NCBI RefSeq assembly: GCF_900609065.1
Contig: NZ_UXAU01000040.1
Span: forward strand, 19,788-83,787
DNA length: 64,000 bases
Direction: 5' to 3'
Origin: Arthrobacter ulcerisalmonis
GTDB lineage: Bacteria > Actinomycetota > Actinomycetes > Actinomycetales > Micrococcaceae
Of the stretch, positions 37,376 to 46,525 are shown one piece after another. Both the position numbers and the translations under genes were made by a program. Position 1 is the stretch's first letter. The number at the start of each line of letters is the position of its first letter. The notes under the pieces were generated by a model that saw only the letters and a program-made list of their open reading frames with translations, was not told the DNA's origin and did no database searches.

Positions 37376-38311
37376 TCAGCCGCGGATGTCGTCATACAGC
37401 ACGGTGGAGATGTAACGCTCGCCGAAGTCACACACAACAGCAACGATCAGCTTTCCGGCGTTTTCGGGGCGACGAGCCAATTCCAGGGCGCCCCAGACAA
37501 TGGCGCCGGAGGAAATGCCGCCGAGGATGCCTTCCTTGACGCCCAGTTCGCGGGCAACCCGGACCGAGTCTTCAAGGGTAGCGTCCAGAACTTCGTCGTA
37601 GATGCTGGTGTCCAGGATTTCCGGTACGAAGTTGGCTCCGATGCCTTGGATCTTGTGCGGGCCGGGAGCGCCACCGTTCAGGATGGCGGAGTCCTTCGGT
37701 TCGATGGCCACCACCTGCACACTCGGCTTGCGCTCCTTCAGGACCTGGCCCACACCGGTGACCGTACCGCCAGTGCCAACGCCGGCGACGAAGATATCCA
37801 CTTCACCGTCGGTATCGGACCAAATTTCCTCCGCCGTCGTCGTCCGGTGGATGGCCGGATTGGCCTCATTGGCGAATTGCTGGGCCCAGATCGAGTTCTC
37901 GGTATTGGCCACGATTTCCTGGGCCTTTTCCACGGCGCCGCGCATGCCCTCGGAGCCGGGAGTGAGGACAATCTCGGCTCCATAAGCTCGCAACATGACC
38001 CGGCGCTCGGTGGACATGGTTTCCGGCATGGTCAGGATGACCTTGTAGCCGCGAGCCGCACCCACCATGGCGAGGGCGATCCCGGTGTTGCCGGAGGTGC
38101 CCTCCACAATGGTGCCGCCCGGCTTGAGGGCGCCGGACTTTTCGGCAGCATCGACGATGGCAACGCCGATGCGGTCCTTGACGCTGTTGGCAGGGTTGTA
38201 GAACTCCAGCTTTACGGCGATGGTGGCGTCGAGGCCCTCGCTGAGCCGATTCAGCTTCACCAGTGGGGTGCCGCCAACCAGTTGCGTTACATCGTCATAG
38301 ATCCGTGCCAT
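37376..38311 (-). CDS. cysK: Cysteine synthase A
   Basis: 311 aa PLP enzyme. The PLP lysine is in [24 protein letters not shown] is the substrate loop, and [10 protein letters not shown] binds the PLP phosphate. It makes cysteine from O-acetylserine and sulfide. First gene of the cysK-cysE pair. Confidence 0.96.
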   Translation of the reverse strand: MARIYDDVTQLVGGTPLVKLNRLSEGLDATIAVKLEFYNPANSVKDRIGVAIVDAAEKSGALKPGGTIVEGTSGNTGIALAMVGAARGYKVILTMPETMSTERRVMLRAYGAEIVLTPGSEGMRGAVEKAQEIVANTENSIWAQQFANEANPAIHRTTTAEEIWSDTDGEVDIFVAGVGTGGTVTGVGQVLKERKPSVQVVAIEPKDSAILNGGAPGPHKIQGIGANFVPEILDTSIYDEVLDATLEDSVRVARELGVKEGILGGISSGAIVWGALELARRPENAGKLIVAVVCDFGERYISTVLYDDIRG

Positions 38312-38380
38312 GTGCAGATACGCCTATCTCGTAAAGGGTGGGAATACTGGGGTCAGCCTAACGAGGCCGTGGAACGCAGG

Positions 38381-38905
38381 CTAAGCGACAAGCCACGAAG
38401 AGTAATATTTCCTCGCCTTGGCCAGCTTGGGGTTGATGATCACCTGACAGTAGCCCTGCTCCGGATACTTGGCGAAGTAGTCCTGGTGAATGTCCTCCGC
38501 GACATGGAAGCGCGAGAGGCGACTCACTTCGGTGACGATCGGGTTCTTCCAGAGGTGCTGGTTCCGTTCGATCGCCTCTTCGAAGAGAATTTTCTCCTCC
38601 GTGGTTTCGTAGAACATCGACGATCGGTACTGGGTGCCCACGTCATATCCCTGCCGATTCAGCGTGGTGGGATCGTGCAGGGCAAAGAACATGTCCAGAA
38701 TCACGGTGGCCGGAATGACCGTTTCGTCGAACGTCACCGCCACCGCTTCGGCGTGCCCAGTGGTCCCGCTGCACACCGAGTAGTAGTCAGGGCTCGGATC
38801 GTGGCCGCCGGTGTACCCGGACACCACGGCGCTCACGCCCTTTGTTTTCTGGTAGACGGCGTCGAGGCACCAGAAGCAGCCTCCGCCGAGCACAAAAGTT
38901 GTCAT
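38381..38905 (-). CDS. msrA: Peptide methionine sulfoxide reductase MsrA
   Basis: 174 aa starting MTTFVLGGGCFWCLDAVYQ; GCFWC holds the catalytic cysteine. YTGG and the RSSMFYETTEE region are typical. It reduces methionine-S-sulfoxide in proteins. The start at 38905 gives the usual N-terminus; the longer frame to 38998 adds 31 unsupported residues. Confidence 0.94.
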   Translation of the reverse strand: MTTFVLGGGCFWCLDAVYQKTKGVSAVVSGYTGGHDPSPDYYSVCSGTTGHAEAVAVTFDETVIPATVILDMFFALHDPTTLNRQGYDVGTQYRSSMFYETTEEKILFEEAIERNQHLWKNPIVTEVSRLSRFHVAEDIHQDYFAKYPEQGYCQVIINPKLAKARKYYSSWLVA

Positions 38906-39015
38906 GTCCTCTTCAATGGTTGAAAGGCCCGGATGATTCCCGACCGGATTGACCGCGGCGGCGCGAACCTCGGTTGCAATGCCTTGCGGCCGCGCCATGC
39001 GGTAGAACTGATTCT

Positions 39016-39933
39016 ATGGAACCAGCGGACACCGACGTTACGGACCCCGAGAATCACGACGGCGGCACAGCGGTCGAGGACGCCGGTGCGGCCCCTGGCC
39101 GCACCACCCTCGCGGATGTCCTCCTTGCCGTCGAAGAGCTGTGGCCGGAGTCGTTGGCGGAATCATGGGATGAAGTCGGTCTCGTGGCCGGACACCCCGC
39201 CGCGGCCGTCAGTAACGTGATGTTTGCGGTCGATCCCACCCTTGACGTCATCGAAGAGGCCATCGACTGGGGAGCGGACCTCCTGATCACGCACCACCCG
39301 TTGTTGTTGCGCGGGGTGACAAGTGTGGCTGCGACGTCGGCGAAGGGCAGGTCGGTGCACCGCCTCATTGAGTCGGGCACGGCGCTCCTGACGGTGCACA
39401 CCAACGGGGATTCCGCCGTCGGTGGCGTTTCCGACGTCTTGGCCGACGCGCTGGGCCTGCAGGACGCCACCCCGCTGACGGCGTCAACCCACGGTTTGCC
39501 GGAGGAGGGGATTGGCCGGGTTGGCGACCTGCCGGAGGCCATGACCCTTGGCGATTTCGCTGCCCGGGTCTTCGGGATACTGCCCGCAGTGGCCGGTGGA
39601 GTCCGGGTCTCCGGCGACAAAGATGGCCTGGTGCGGCGGATCGCCGTGTGCGGTGGTGCCGGTGATTCGCTGTTTGCCGAGGTCCGCGCCAGCAACGCTG
39701 ATGTGTACGTCACCGCCGATTTGCGGCATCATCCGGCATCCGAAGCGCGGGAGGCTGCCCTGAACGGGCGGCCCTACCTCGTCGACGTTTCGCACTTCGC
39801 CAGCGAATGGCTGTGGCTCCCGCCCGCTGCTGCCGCGTTGGGGAACGTCTTGACGGATCAGGGCCATGAGGTGCAGATCCGGGTCAGTGGCACCAACAGC
39901 GATCCGTGGGACTTTATCCTGACACCCGGCTGA
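39016..39933 (+). CDS. NIF3-like dinuclear-metal protein
   Basis: 305 aa. LITHHPLLLRG and HTNGDSAVGGVSDVLADALG carry the metal-binding histidines and aspartate; VDVSHFASEWLWLP holds the last His/Glu. NIF3/DUF34 proteins bind two metal ions; their cell role is uncertain and the 'GTP cyclohydrolase I type 2' label should be treated with care. ATG 39016, preceding the zinc-ribbon gene as in many actinobacteria. Confidence 0.92.
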   Translation: MEPADTDVTDPENHDGGTAVEDAGAAPGRTTLADVLLAVEELWPESLAESWDEVGLVAGHPAAAVSNVMFAVDPTLDVIEEAIDWGADLLITHHPLLLRGVTSVAATSAKGRSVHRLIESGTALLTVHTNGDSAVGGVSDVLADALGLQDATPLTASTHGLPEEGIGRVGDLPEAMTLGDFAARVFGILPAVAGGVRVSGDKDGLVRRIAVCGGAGDSLFAEVRASNADVYVTADLRHHPASEAREAALNGRPYLVDVSHFASEWLWLPPAAAALGNVLTDQGHEVQIRVSGTNSDPWDFILTPG

Positions 39934-40083
39934 GGTGCGGCTGCTTCTTGGCGCCTGGGTTTCACGTCTCGGTTTCAGGGCTCGGATTCGCGACTCGGTG
40001 CGGGGGAGGGGGCCAGGCGCTAGAGTCGTGGGAGCGCCAAATCGGCGCCCGGCCCTGATGGGCAGGTTGTAGCGGAGGTAATA

Positions 40084-40839
40084 GTGGCGAAGGCAGCACC
40101 GGCGGAACAGTTGAAGTTGCTCGATCTGCAGGCCCTGGACGCCAAGTTGACCGCCCTCGCCAACCGTCGCCGCGCCCTCGAATCAGACCCCCGAATCAAG
40201 GATCTCGAAGCCGCACTCAGCGTGGCCAACGGTGCCCTGGGTTCAGCGAAGGTCGCCGTGCATGACGCCGAAGCAGAGCTCAAGCGTGCGGAAGCCGACG
40301 TCGAACAGGTAGCCAGTCGGATCGAACGCGACGAGGCCAGGCTGAACAGCGGAACCGGACTGTCCAAAGATTTGGTGGCGCTGCAGAAAGACATTGTTTC
40401 GCTCAACAAGCGCCGTTCAGACCTGGAAGACGTGGAACTCGAAGTCCTTGAGCGGCTCGATTCGCTCCGGGCCACGCAGGCCCAGCAGCAGGAGATCGTG
40501 GACGGCATCCAGGGCTCGTTTGGTGGCATCCGCGCTGAACTTGATGCGCAACTTGCCGATGTTGCGGCCGAAGCGGCAGATTTCAGGGCCAAGCGCACCG
40601 AATGTGCCGGTGGGCTGGAAGCGACCTTGCTTGCCGTGTATGAGAAGACGCTTGCCAAGCGCGGTGTGGGGGCAGCGCGGCTGTTCCACGGGACGTCCGA
40701 GGCATCCGGGATGAAGCTCAGCGCGGGAGATCTCGCCGAGATCAAGGCTGCCGCCCCTGACGACGTGGTGTTCTGCCCCGACTCGGGTGCGATCCTGGTG
40801 CGCTCCGACGAGTGGAACACCGCGGCCCCCGCCAACTGA
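40084..40839 (+). CDS. Coiled-coil C4-type zinc-ribbon-family protein with degenerate ribbon
   Basis: 251 aa. Residues 5-180 are a long antiparallel coiled coil (LEAALSVANGALGSAK, then ELKRAEADVEQVASRIERDE). The C-terminus matches the CdsZ/YbgI-neighbour zinc-ribbon family, but of the usual CxxC...CxxC only one cysteine remains (VFCPDSGAILVR); the first pair is replaced by FHGTSEAS. The fold may be kept without zinc. GTG 40084 follows GGAGG. Position after the NIF3 gene is conserved. Confidence 0.85.
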   Translation: MAKAAPAEQLKLLDLQALDAKLTALANRRRALESDPRIKDLEAALSVANGALGSAKVAVHDAEAELKRAEADVEQVASRIERDEARLNSGTGLSKDLVALQKDIVSLNKRRSDLEDVELEVLERLDSLRATQAQQQEIVDGIQGSFGGIRAELDAQLADVAAEAADFRAKRTECAGGLEATLLAVYEKTLAKRGVGAARLFHGTSEASGMKLSAGDLAEIKAAAPDDVVFCPDSGAILVRSDEWNTAAPAN

Positions 40840-40849
40840 TCCCATGTAG

Positions 40850-40897
40850 CTAGCAGTTGTTGTCGTTTTGAGCCCTCAAAACGACAACAACTGCTAG
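40850..40897. repeat. 48-bp near-perfect palindrome (23-bp arms)
   Basis: Positions 40850-40872 and 40875-40897 are exact reverse complements separated by CC. It lies between convergent genes, directly against the stop of yaaA. It could serve as bidirectional terminator, but 23 perfect base pairs and low GC at the centre (GTTTTGAG) are unusual for this genome. It may be a dispersed intergenic palindrome. Confidence 0.93.
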
Positions 40898-41662
40898 TCA
40901 GTTGGGGAGAATGATGTTCAGTGCGTGCGGTTTCTTCGCTGTTCCCTGAACCAGCTCCGCGTGCCAGTTCTCTTGGGCGGCGGACAGTAGAGCCGCTGGC
41001 GTCGCTGGCGCCTTGCCCCGACGCGAGAGCAGGTGCCGCGCCAACTCACCACGGGTGTGCTTGGCGAAATGGCTCACCACCTTGCGCTCACCATTGACTT
41101 CCGTAAAGACATTGACGCCGACGGTTCGTTCCGGCGGTGGCGCCCAAGCGGCCGTATAGGTGCTTGACCGGCAGTCAACCAGCAGGTGGTCCGCGAGTTC
41201 CGGTGCGAGGGCGGCAGTCAGTTGGGGTTTCCAAAACGACGCCAGTCGGCCAAGCTCCGGGAGGGAACTGGCCATCGAAAGCCGATACGCGGGTACCCGG
41301 TCAGCGAAGCGAAGGGCACCCCACAGCGCAGAGATCACCAGCACCGACTCATCAGCTTTGCGACGCTGCACCGGGGTCAAGGTTCGGTAGCCCAGCGCGT
41401 CGTACAAAACTCCGGAGTAAATCTGGTGCGCGGGCGCGGCCGGTTCCGCATGCAGCCGAGTATTGCGTTCGACGTCGTCCCGTAAGGACGCGCCCACGCC
41501 CAGCAAGGCGAGGGCATCCTGGTGCGCGCTGACGGTCCCGAGTAACTCCAAGACGGTGGCCCGGTACGTGTTCAGGGTCGGGAAGCTCAGGGAAGACCAG
41601 TCGACGGCGGATCCTCGGACAGCGGGCGTCTTGCCTTCGGAAGGGGGGAGCAGAATCAGCAC
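40898..41662 (-). CDS. yaaA: YaaA/UPF0246 family protein (peroxide stress)
   Basis: 254 aa starting LILLPPSEGKTP, with ISALWGALRFADRVPAYRLSM and the C-terminal VVSHFAKHTRGELARHL; all typical of YaaA, a DNA-binding helix-hairpin-helix-fold protein that limits free iron under peroxide stress in E. coli. GTG start at 41662. The rnpB promoter begins 60 bp upstream on the other strand. Confidence 0.92.
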   Translation of the reverse strand: MLILLPPSEGKTPAVRGSAVDWSSLSFPTLNTYRATVLELLGTVSAHQDALALLGVGASLRDDVERNTRLHAEPAAPAHQIYSGVLYDALGYRTLTPVQRRKADESVLVISALWGALRFADRVPAYRLSMASSLPELGRLASFWKPQLTAALAPELADHLLVDCRSSTYTAAWAPPPERTVGVNVFTEVNGERKVVSHFAKHTRGELARHLLSRRGKAPATPAALLSAAQENWHAELVQGTAKKPHALNIILPN

Positions 41663-41732
41663 CGTCCGATCCTACCGGCGCGCTGGCGTCTTCCGGGGCC
41701 TGGTGGGGTGCACGCCCCGGTAGACTAGGGGA

Positions 41733-42127
41733 TGGATGGGTCGACTAGGCGGCCGCGCGTCACGCAAGTGACTCGAGGAACGTCCGGGCTCCGCAGGGCA
41801 TGGTGGTGGGTAACGCCCACTCGGGGTAACCCGCAGGCCAGTGCCACAGAGAACAGACCGCCTGCTTCCCTCGCCGCAACGCGGGGGAGCGCAGGTAAGG
41901 GTGAAACGGTGGTGTAAGAGACCACCAGCTTCCCGGGTGACCGGGAAGGCTAGGTAAACCCCACTCGGAGCAAGGCCAGACAGGACACGTTTGAGGGCTG
42001 CCCGCCCAAGTGTCCGGGTAGGCTGCTAGAGGGCGTCGGCAACGGCGTTCGTAGATGGATGGCCGTCGCTCCCTGACCGGTAACGGTTGAGGAGAACAGA
42101 ACCCGGCGTATCGGTCGACCCATCCCT
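41733..42127 (+). ncRNA. rnpB: RNase P RNA, type A
   Basis: Conserved core present: GAGGAACGTCCGGGCTCC (CR I), GCCACAGAGAACAGACCGCC, GGTAAGGGTGAAACGGTGG, AGATGGATGGCCGTC and GAGGAGAACAGAACCCGGC (CR V). The 5' GGGTCGAC pairs with 3' GTCGACCC. TAGACT at 41721-41726 is a good -10 box. It processes 5' ends of tRNA precursors. Ends are approximate. Confidence 0.97.
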
Positions 42128-42199
42128 TCACTTATCTGCCCGCCGTCTCCATGGACCGGACGGAGTTGACCTGGGCCAATCCGTTGGGGATTCTGAAGC

Positions 42200-42733
42200 G
42201 TGCTTACTATTTCTGACGTCCCGGTTGTGCCCGGTCGTCCCGCCCGTGGCATCCGTATGCAAGTGGTGGGGCTACTGGGCTTCCTCGGCTTGTCGATGGC
42301 GGCCTGGACCATTGCCTCAATTCCAATCATGCTCAACTCCACTGGATGGTTCGCCACGTCTGCCAAAGCCCCCTGGACACCACCGGGCTGGATGTTCCGG
42401 ACCATGTGGATGTTTCTGTATGCTGCCATGGCTGTCTCGGCTTGGCTGGTGTGGTGCCGTTATGCGCTTCAAGGGAGCACCCGGTTCTGGTACGTTGCCC
42501 ACCTGATGTTCAACGCTGCCTGGCCGCTGGCATTCTTTGGTCTCCATCCTTTGATCGGAACGGCCGCTCTCTGGATTGCCCTCGCCGTCTTGACGGGCCT
42601 CTGCGTGTCCGTTGGCTTCCTTGTGGTGCGTTTCGGGCCCGTCAGCAACAGCGCGGGACTGTTGGTGCTGCCATACCTCTCGTGGGTCATCTATTCACTG
42701 AGCTTGAATCTCTACTCCGCGCTCAACAACTGA
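42200..42733 (+). CDS. TspO/MBR-like membrane protein
   Basis: 177 aa with five probable membrane helices and the TspO signature residues APWTPPGWMFRTMWMFLY, NAAWPLAFFG and LLVLPYLSWVIYSLSLNL. TspO-like proteins bind tetrapyrroles and are linked to stress. GTG 42200 has a weak ribosome-binding site; ATG 42257 would give MQVVGLLGFLG directly at the first helix. Confidence 0.85.
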   Translation: MLTISDVPVVPGRPARGIRMQVVGLLGFLGLSMAAWTIASIPIMLNSTGWFATSAKAPWTPPGWMFRTMWMFLYAAMAVSAWLVWCRYALQGSTRFWYVAHLMFNAAWPLAFFGLHPLIGTAALWIALAVLTGLCVSVGFLVVRFGPVSNSAGLLVLPYLSWVIYSLSLNLYSALNN

Positions 42734-42789
42734 GATGCGGTGTGAGTGATTTCACTCCGCCCCGTGAGGCATTGGCCGGTTTGCCACTT

Positions 42790-42850
42790 TAGAATGGAAC
42801 CTGAACGTAGAGGTTCTTCCGCCGGAACTGCGTTTGCAGCCGGCGTTTTT
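42790..42850 (+). promoter_or_regulatory. Candidate transcription attenuator in the gap leader
   Basis: TAGAAT at 42790-42795 is a fair -10 box. Downstream, CGCCGG-AA-CTGC (42820-42831) and GCAG-CCGGCG (42836-42845) form a terminator stem followed by five T (42846-42850). AACG (42804-42807) plus GTTC (42813-42816) can pair instead with CGTT (42831-42834) plus GAAC (42825-42828), breaking the terminator. The short leader and mutually exclusive stems suggest an attenuator 120 nt before the gap start. Confidence 0.55.
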
Positions 42851-42970
42851 CTTTGCCTACGTTTGGCGCTCAGGGCCGAACCCTGCGGGCGCCATCGCCA
42901 CTGGACATCAATCAGGTGGCCGCCAACCGTGTACGAGGACGTGCGCGGCTGAACCGAGGAAGGTATTTCT

Positions 42971-44449
42971 GTGAGCCAGACTTCAGATTCTTGTCTTGAC
43001 AAGTGGGTGGGCCGCGAGGCCCTCGCCGAGGCCATGATCCCGGTGATCGGCCGGCTGTACCGCGAGAACAATGTGGTCACCAGCATCCATGGCCGGAGCT
43101 TGATCAACAAGTCCACCATGAACATCCTCAAGGCGCACCGCTTTGCCCGCCGGATGAGCAAGGACGAACTGCTCCTCGAAGAGACAGCACCCCTGTTGAA
43201 CACGTTGGCGGGACTCGAACTGGGTGCCGCTGCCATCGACATCGCACGGATGACGCAGAAGTTCAAGGAGGAAGGCAATGGCGACTCCCTGGAAGACTTC
43301 CTGCGTGCTGAACTGGCCGACGTCGTGGGTAAGCGTGGTGCCGATGAGCGCACCAGCACCGACGTGGTGCTTTACGGCTTTGGCCGGATCGGCCGTCTGC
43401 TGGCCCGGCTCCTGATCGAAAAGGCCGGTGGCGGGCACGGCCTGCGACTGCGCGCCATTGTGGTCCGCCGCGGCTCAGACAACGACCTCGCCAAGCGCGC
43501 CAGCCTGCTACGCCGCGATTCGGTGCACGGCTCTTTCGAGGGCACCATCCGGGTCGACGAAGAGGCCAACACGATCACCGCCAACGGCGTGCAGGTCCAG
43601 GTCATCTACTCGGATAACCCGGCCACCATCGACTACACCGCCTACGGCATCAAGGACGCCCTGATCGTCGACAACACCGGCCGGTGGCGCGATGAAGAAG
43701 GCCTCTCCCAGCACCTCCTGTCGCAGGGTGCAGCCCGTGTACTGCTGACCGCACCGGGCAAGGGCGCCTTGAAGAACATTGTGCACGGCATCAACCACGG
43801 CACCATCGAGGACACGGACGCGATCGTTACGGCCGCTTCGTGCACTACTAACGCGATCACCCCCGTGTTGAAGGCCATCAATGACAAGTTCGGCGTGGTG
43901 CACGGCCACGTCGAAACGGTGCACTCCTTCACTAACGACCAGAACTTGATCGATAACTTCCACAAGGGAGACCGGCGTGGCCGGTCCGCGGCCTTGAACA
44001 TGGTCATCACCGAGACCGGCGCCGCGAAGGCTGTTGCCAAGGCACTGCCAGAGCTGCTCGGCAAACTCACGGGCAGCTCCATCCGGGTCCCTACCCCGGA
44101 CGTGTCGCTGGCGATCCTGAACCTGACGCTGGAGAACGGCACCACCAAGGACGAGGTCAACAACTACCTCCGCGAAATGTCACTGCACTCGACGCTGCGC
44201 AAGCAGATCGACTACATCGACTCTCCCGAGGTTGTCTCCACCGACTTCGTAGGTTCGCGCCGCACGGGCATCGTGGACGGCCTCGCGACTGTCTCCACCG
44301 ACAAAAACCTGGTCCTCTACGTCTGGTACGACAACGAATTCGGCTACAGCTGCCAGGTTGTCCGCGTGATGGAAGAAATGGCCGGCGTGAACCCGGTGTC
44401 GTTCCCTATCAAGGAATCTGCGGCAGCCCTGGCAGCCATCACGGTCTAA
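42971..44449 (+). CDS. Glyceraldehyde-3-phosphate dehydrogenase, long (GapB/GapX-like) form
   Basis: 492 aa. The first 125 residues are a helical extension absent from ordinary GAPDH; the domain then begins VVLYGFGRIGRLLARLL. Catalytic cysteine is in AASCTTNAITP, and WYDNEFGYSCQVVRVMEEM closes the domain. Long GAPDHs of actinobacteria (Corynebacterium GapB type) work mainly in gluconeogenesis. GTG 42971 follows CGAGGAAGG. A terminator-like leader may control it. No pgk or tpi is adjacent, which is normal for this form. Confidence 0.93.
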   Translation: MSQTSDSCLDKWVGREALAEAMIPVIGRLYRENNVVTSIHGRSLINKSTMNILKAHRFARRMSKDELLLEETAPLLNTLAGLELGAAAIDIARMTQKFKEEGNGDSLEDFLRAELADVVGKRGADERTSTDVVLYGFGRIGRLLARLLIEKAGGGHGLRLRAIVVRRGSDNDLAKRASLLRRDSVHGSFEGTIRVDEEANTITANGVQVQVIYSDNPATIDYTAYGIKDALIVDNTGRWRDEEGLSQHLLSQGAARVLLTAPGKGALKNIVHGINHGTIEDTDAIVTAASCTTNAITPVLKAINDKFGVVHGHVETVHSFTNDQNLIDNFHKGDRRGRSAALNMVITETGAAKAVAKALPELLGKLTGSSIRVPTPDVSLAILNLTLENGTTKDEVNNYLREMSLHSTLRKQIDYIDSPEVVSTDFVGSRRTGIVDGLATVSTDKNLVLYVWYDNEFGYSCQVVRVMEEMAGVNPVSFPIKESAAALAAITV

Positions 44450-44521
44450 CGCCAGCAAATGCTGGGCGAATTCCCGGCTGGTTCTCTGGAATCAGCCGGG
44501 AATCGGGACCACACTGGGGAG

Positions 44522-44731
44522 ATGGAAAAAGAAACGGCAGTCATCCACGACAGCACCCTCGAACACGCCCTCGACGTCGCCAAGGCCAATCACAAGGAAG
44601 CCATTCGTCTGGTGGAGGGTGCCAAAGCGGCGCATGCCACCGGTGACGTCAGTGCAGACCGGGTCCAACAGCTGGAGGATTTGCTGGGCGTTGCCGAGGA
44701 GGACCTCCGCCGGGTCATCAAGGAACAGTAG
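44522..44731 (+). CDS. Small helical hypothetical protein, 69 aa
   Basis: Highly charged, almost entirely helical (STLEHALDVAKANHKEAIRL, then QQLEDLLGVAEEDLRRVI), probably a coiled coil. ATG 44522 directly follows GGGGAG. No known family. It sits between a hairpin after gap and an HNH gene. Confidence 0.65.
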   Translation: MEKETAVIHDSTLEHALDVAKANHKEAIRLVEGAKAAHATGDVSADRVQQLEDLLGVAEEDLRRVIKEQ

Positions 44732-44833
44732 CTCCCGGCCCGGAGTTGTCCTCCACACTGTGGATATCTCCAACAGGTCGCAGCATCACGCCTAGGCTTT
44801 CCGTGTGGGACTTTTCAGCTCTGGCAGCAGCTC

Positions 44834-45631
44834 GTGACCGTCGGGTGGGCCGCGTATCGCAGCGCCCGACGGCGGTCACGGCAGGCCTGGGGGATCATGG
44901 CGGCCGCCGCCGTGCTCTTCATCGCAGTGGTGGCGTGGTTCTTCGGCATCGGACAGTTTACGCTGGCGTCGCCAGCAACTGCGGGCCCCACCGAGGCGCC
45001 TGTTTTCGATGCGGCCTGGATGAATCCGGTCCAGGAACCGCATGATGTTCCGGCTGGCAGTGCTGCGGCTGCTTTAGCCAGTCTCCAGGTCAAAGGCCGC
45101 GCCAGTAAAAATGGCTACACGCGCGAATCGTTCGGCCAGGCCTGGGAGGACGCCGACCACAACGGCTGCGATACGCGTAACGACATCCTCCGGCGTGACC
45201 TCACGGCGTCGCGTTTCACCGAGGGTTCCCGCTGTGCCATTGCCAGTGGCACCTTGCTGGAGCCCTATACGGGCCGCTCGCTGAACTTCAGCCGTGGTGG
45301 TGACACCAGCGCGGCAGTCCAGATCGACCATGTCGTGGCCTTGGCTGACGCCTGGCAGAAAGGGGCGCAGGGGCTGACGCCCGCACAGCGCAGGACACTG
45401 GCAAACGATCCGCTCAACCTCATTGCCGTTGATGGTGACGCCAATCAGGAAAAGGGCGCAGGCGATGCTGCCACGTGGCTACCGGCCAGTAAGTCCATTC
45501 GGTGCCACTACGTTGCCCGGCAGATCTCCGTCAAGGCCGCCTACGGGCTCTGGGTGACGCAGGGCGAAAGGGACGCCATGGCCCGGGTCCTTGATTCCTG
45601 TCCCGCCCAGTCCACCCTTACGGCGGGCTAG
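44834..45631 (+). CDS. Membrane-anchored HNH nuclease, DUF1524 type
   Basis: 265 aa. A basic N-terminus (RSARRRSRQAW) and one membrane segment (20-37) place the rest outside the cytoplasm. The nuclease core is VQIDHVVALADAW (His as general base) and NDPLNLIAVDGDANQEKG (Asn/Lys), typical of secreted DUF1524/GmrSD-C proteins. Probably degrades extracellular DNA. GTG 44834 is the chosen start; the ribosome-binding site is poor. Confidence 0.88.
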   Translation: MTVGWAAYRSARRRSRQAWGIMAAAAVLFIAVVAWFFGIGQFTLASPATAGPTEAPVFDAAWMNPVQEPHDVPAGSAAAALASLQVKGRASKNGYTRESFGQAWEDADHNGCDTRNDILRRDLTASRFTEGSRCAIASGTLLEPYTGRSLNFSRGGDTSAAVQIDHVVALADAWQKGAQGLTPAQRRTLANDPLNLIAVDGDANQEKGAGDAATWLPASKSIRCHYVARQISVKAAYGLWVTQGERDAMARVLDSCPAQSTLTAG

Positions 45632-45633
45632 CG

Positions 45634-46206
45634 CTAGTGTCCGAACGGGTCCGGATCGACACCAGGCATCCACGTCAGGCCCGGAACTCCCCAGCCGTTC
45701 TTCTTGGCCTGTTTCATGGCTTTGCGGCTGTACCGATCCATCAGTTTATTGACGTAGAGCTTGCCGTCCAGATGGTCGAATTCGTGCTGCAGCACGCGGG
45801 CAAACCAGCCGGTCGCTTCGAACGTAATGGGCTCGCCAAAACCGTCAACCGCGTCAACGCGGGCCCACTCAGCGCGCTTGAGGGGATACTGTTCGCCGGG
45901 GAACGACAGGCAGCCCTCTTCCTCTTCGTCCGGATCCGGCACGGCACCCGAAACCTTGGACAGGGTCAGGACAGGATTGACCAGGGCGGCGCTGGTGGGC
46001 GCCCCGTCGTCGTTGTCGTATTTGTACACGAAGAGGCGTTTCCCCACCCCGACCTGCGGGGCAGCCAGGCCCACGCCGTTGGCCGCTTCGTTCGTTTCGA
46101 ACATGTCGGCAATGAGGGTGCGCAGATCGTCGTCGAATACGTCCACTTCGGCAGCCCGGCGGTGCAGTACGGGTTCTCCCCAGATGGTGATTGGCAGAAC
46201 AGTCAT
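45634..46206 (-). CDS. def: Peptide deformylase
   Basis: 190 aa with the three metal motifs GVGLAAPQVG, EGCLSFPG and QHEFDHLDG. It removes formyl from nascent proteins. ATG 46206 follows AAGGA and gives the usual MTVLPITIWGEPVL start. A basic KQAKKNGWG tail and acidic C-terminus are normal for actinobacteria. Convergent with the HNH gene, 2 bp apart. Confidence 0.95.
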   Translation of the reverse strand: MTVLPITIWGEPVLHRRAAEVDVFDDDLRTLIADMFETNEAANGVGLAAPQVGVGKRLFVYKYDNDDGAPTSAALVNPVLTLSKVSGAVPDPDEEEEGCLSFPGEQYPLKRAEWARVDAVDGFGEPITFEATGWFARVLQHEFDHLDGKLYVNKLMDRYSRKAMKQAKKNGWGVPGLTWMPGVDPDPFGH

Positions 46207-46250
46207 GATTCGGTCCTTCGACGTGCGGCCCGGGCAAGCGCTGGGCAGGG

Positions 46251-46294
46251 AAAAAACAAAGGAGGCCGCACCGGATATCCGGTGCGGCCTCCTT
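46251..46294 (-). terminator. Terminator after tRNA-His, perfect 36-bp palindrome
   Basis: 46259-46294 is fully palindromic around GGATATCC, and on the minus strand it is followed by TGTTTTTT. It lies between tRNA-His and def. Confidence 0.93.
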
Positions 46295-46323
46295 CTGGAT
46301 GGCTGCAAATACCAACCTGTGCG

Positions 46324-46397
46324 GGTGAGCTACGGGGGTCGAACCCGCGACCTCCTGGACCACAACCAGGCGCTCTGCCAACTGAGCTAAGCCCACC
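46324..46397 (-). tRNA. tRNA-His (anticodon GTG)
   Basis: On the minus strand: acceptor GTGGGCT paired with AGCTCAC, the extra G at -1 (46397) opposite C73 (46324) that is diagnostic for tRNA-His, D-loop AGCTCAGTTGGCAGAGC, anticodon loop TTGTGGT, T-loop GGTTCGACCCC. CCA is not encoded. Confidence 0.97.
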
Positions 46398-46525
46398 ATG
46401 TGCCTACTGAAATGTCCGGCGAACCGGCCTCCCGTGAAGGCAACTCAAATAGCTTACCTGCTCCTCAGGGCTGCTCGGTACAAATTTGGCTCATTCGCAG
46501 AAAAAACCATGAAACGTGGCGCAGA

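Noticed and set aside
37319..38923. 534-codon ORF opposite cysK and msrA
   Set aside because: Spans three well-defined minus-strand genes; shadow.
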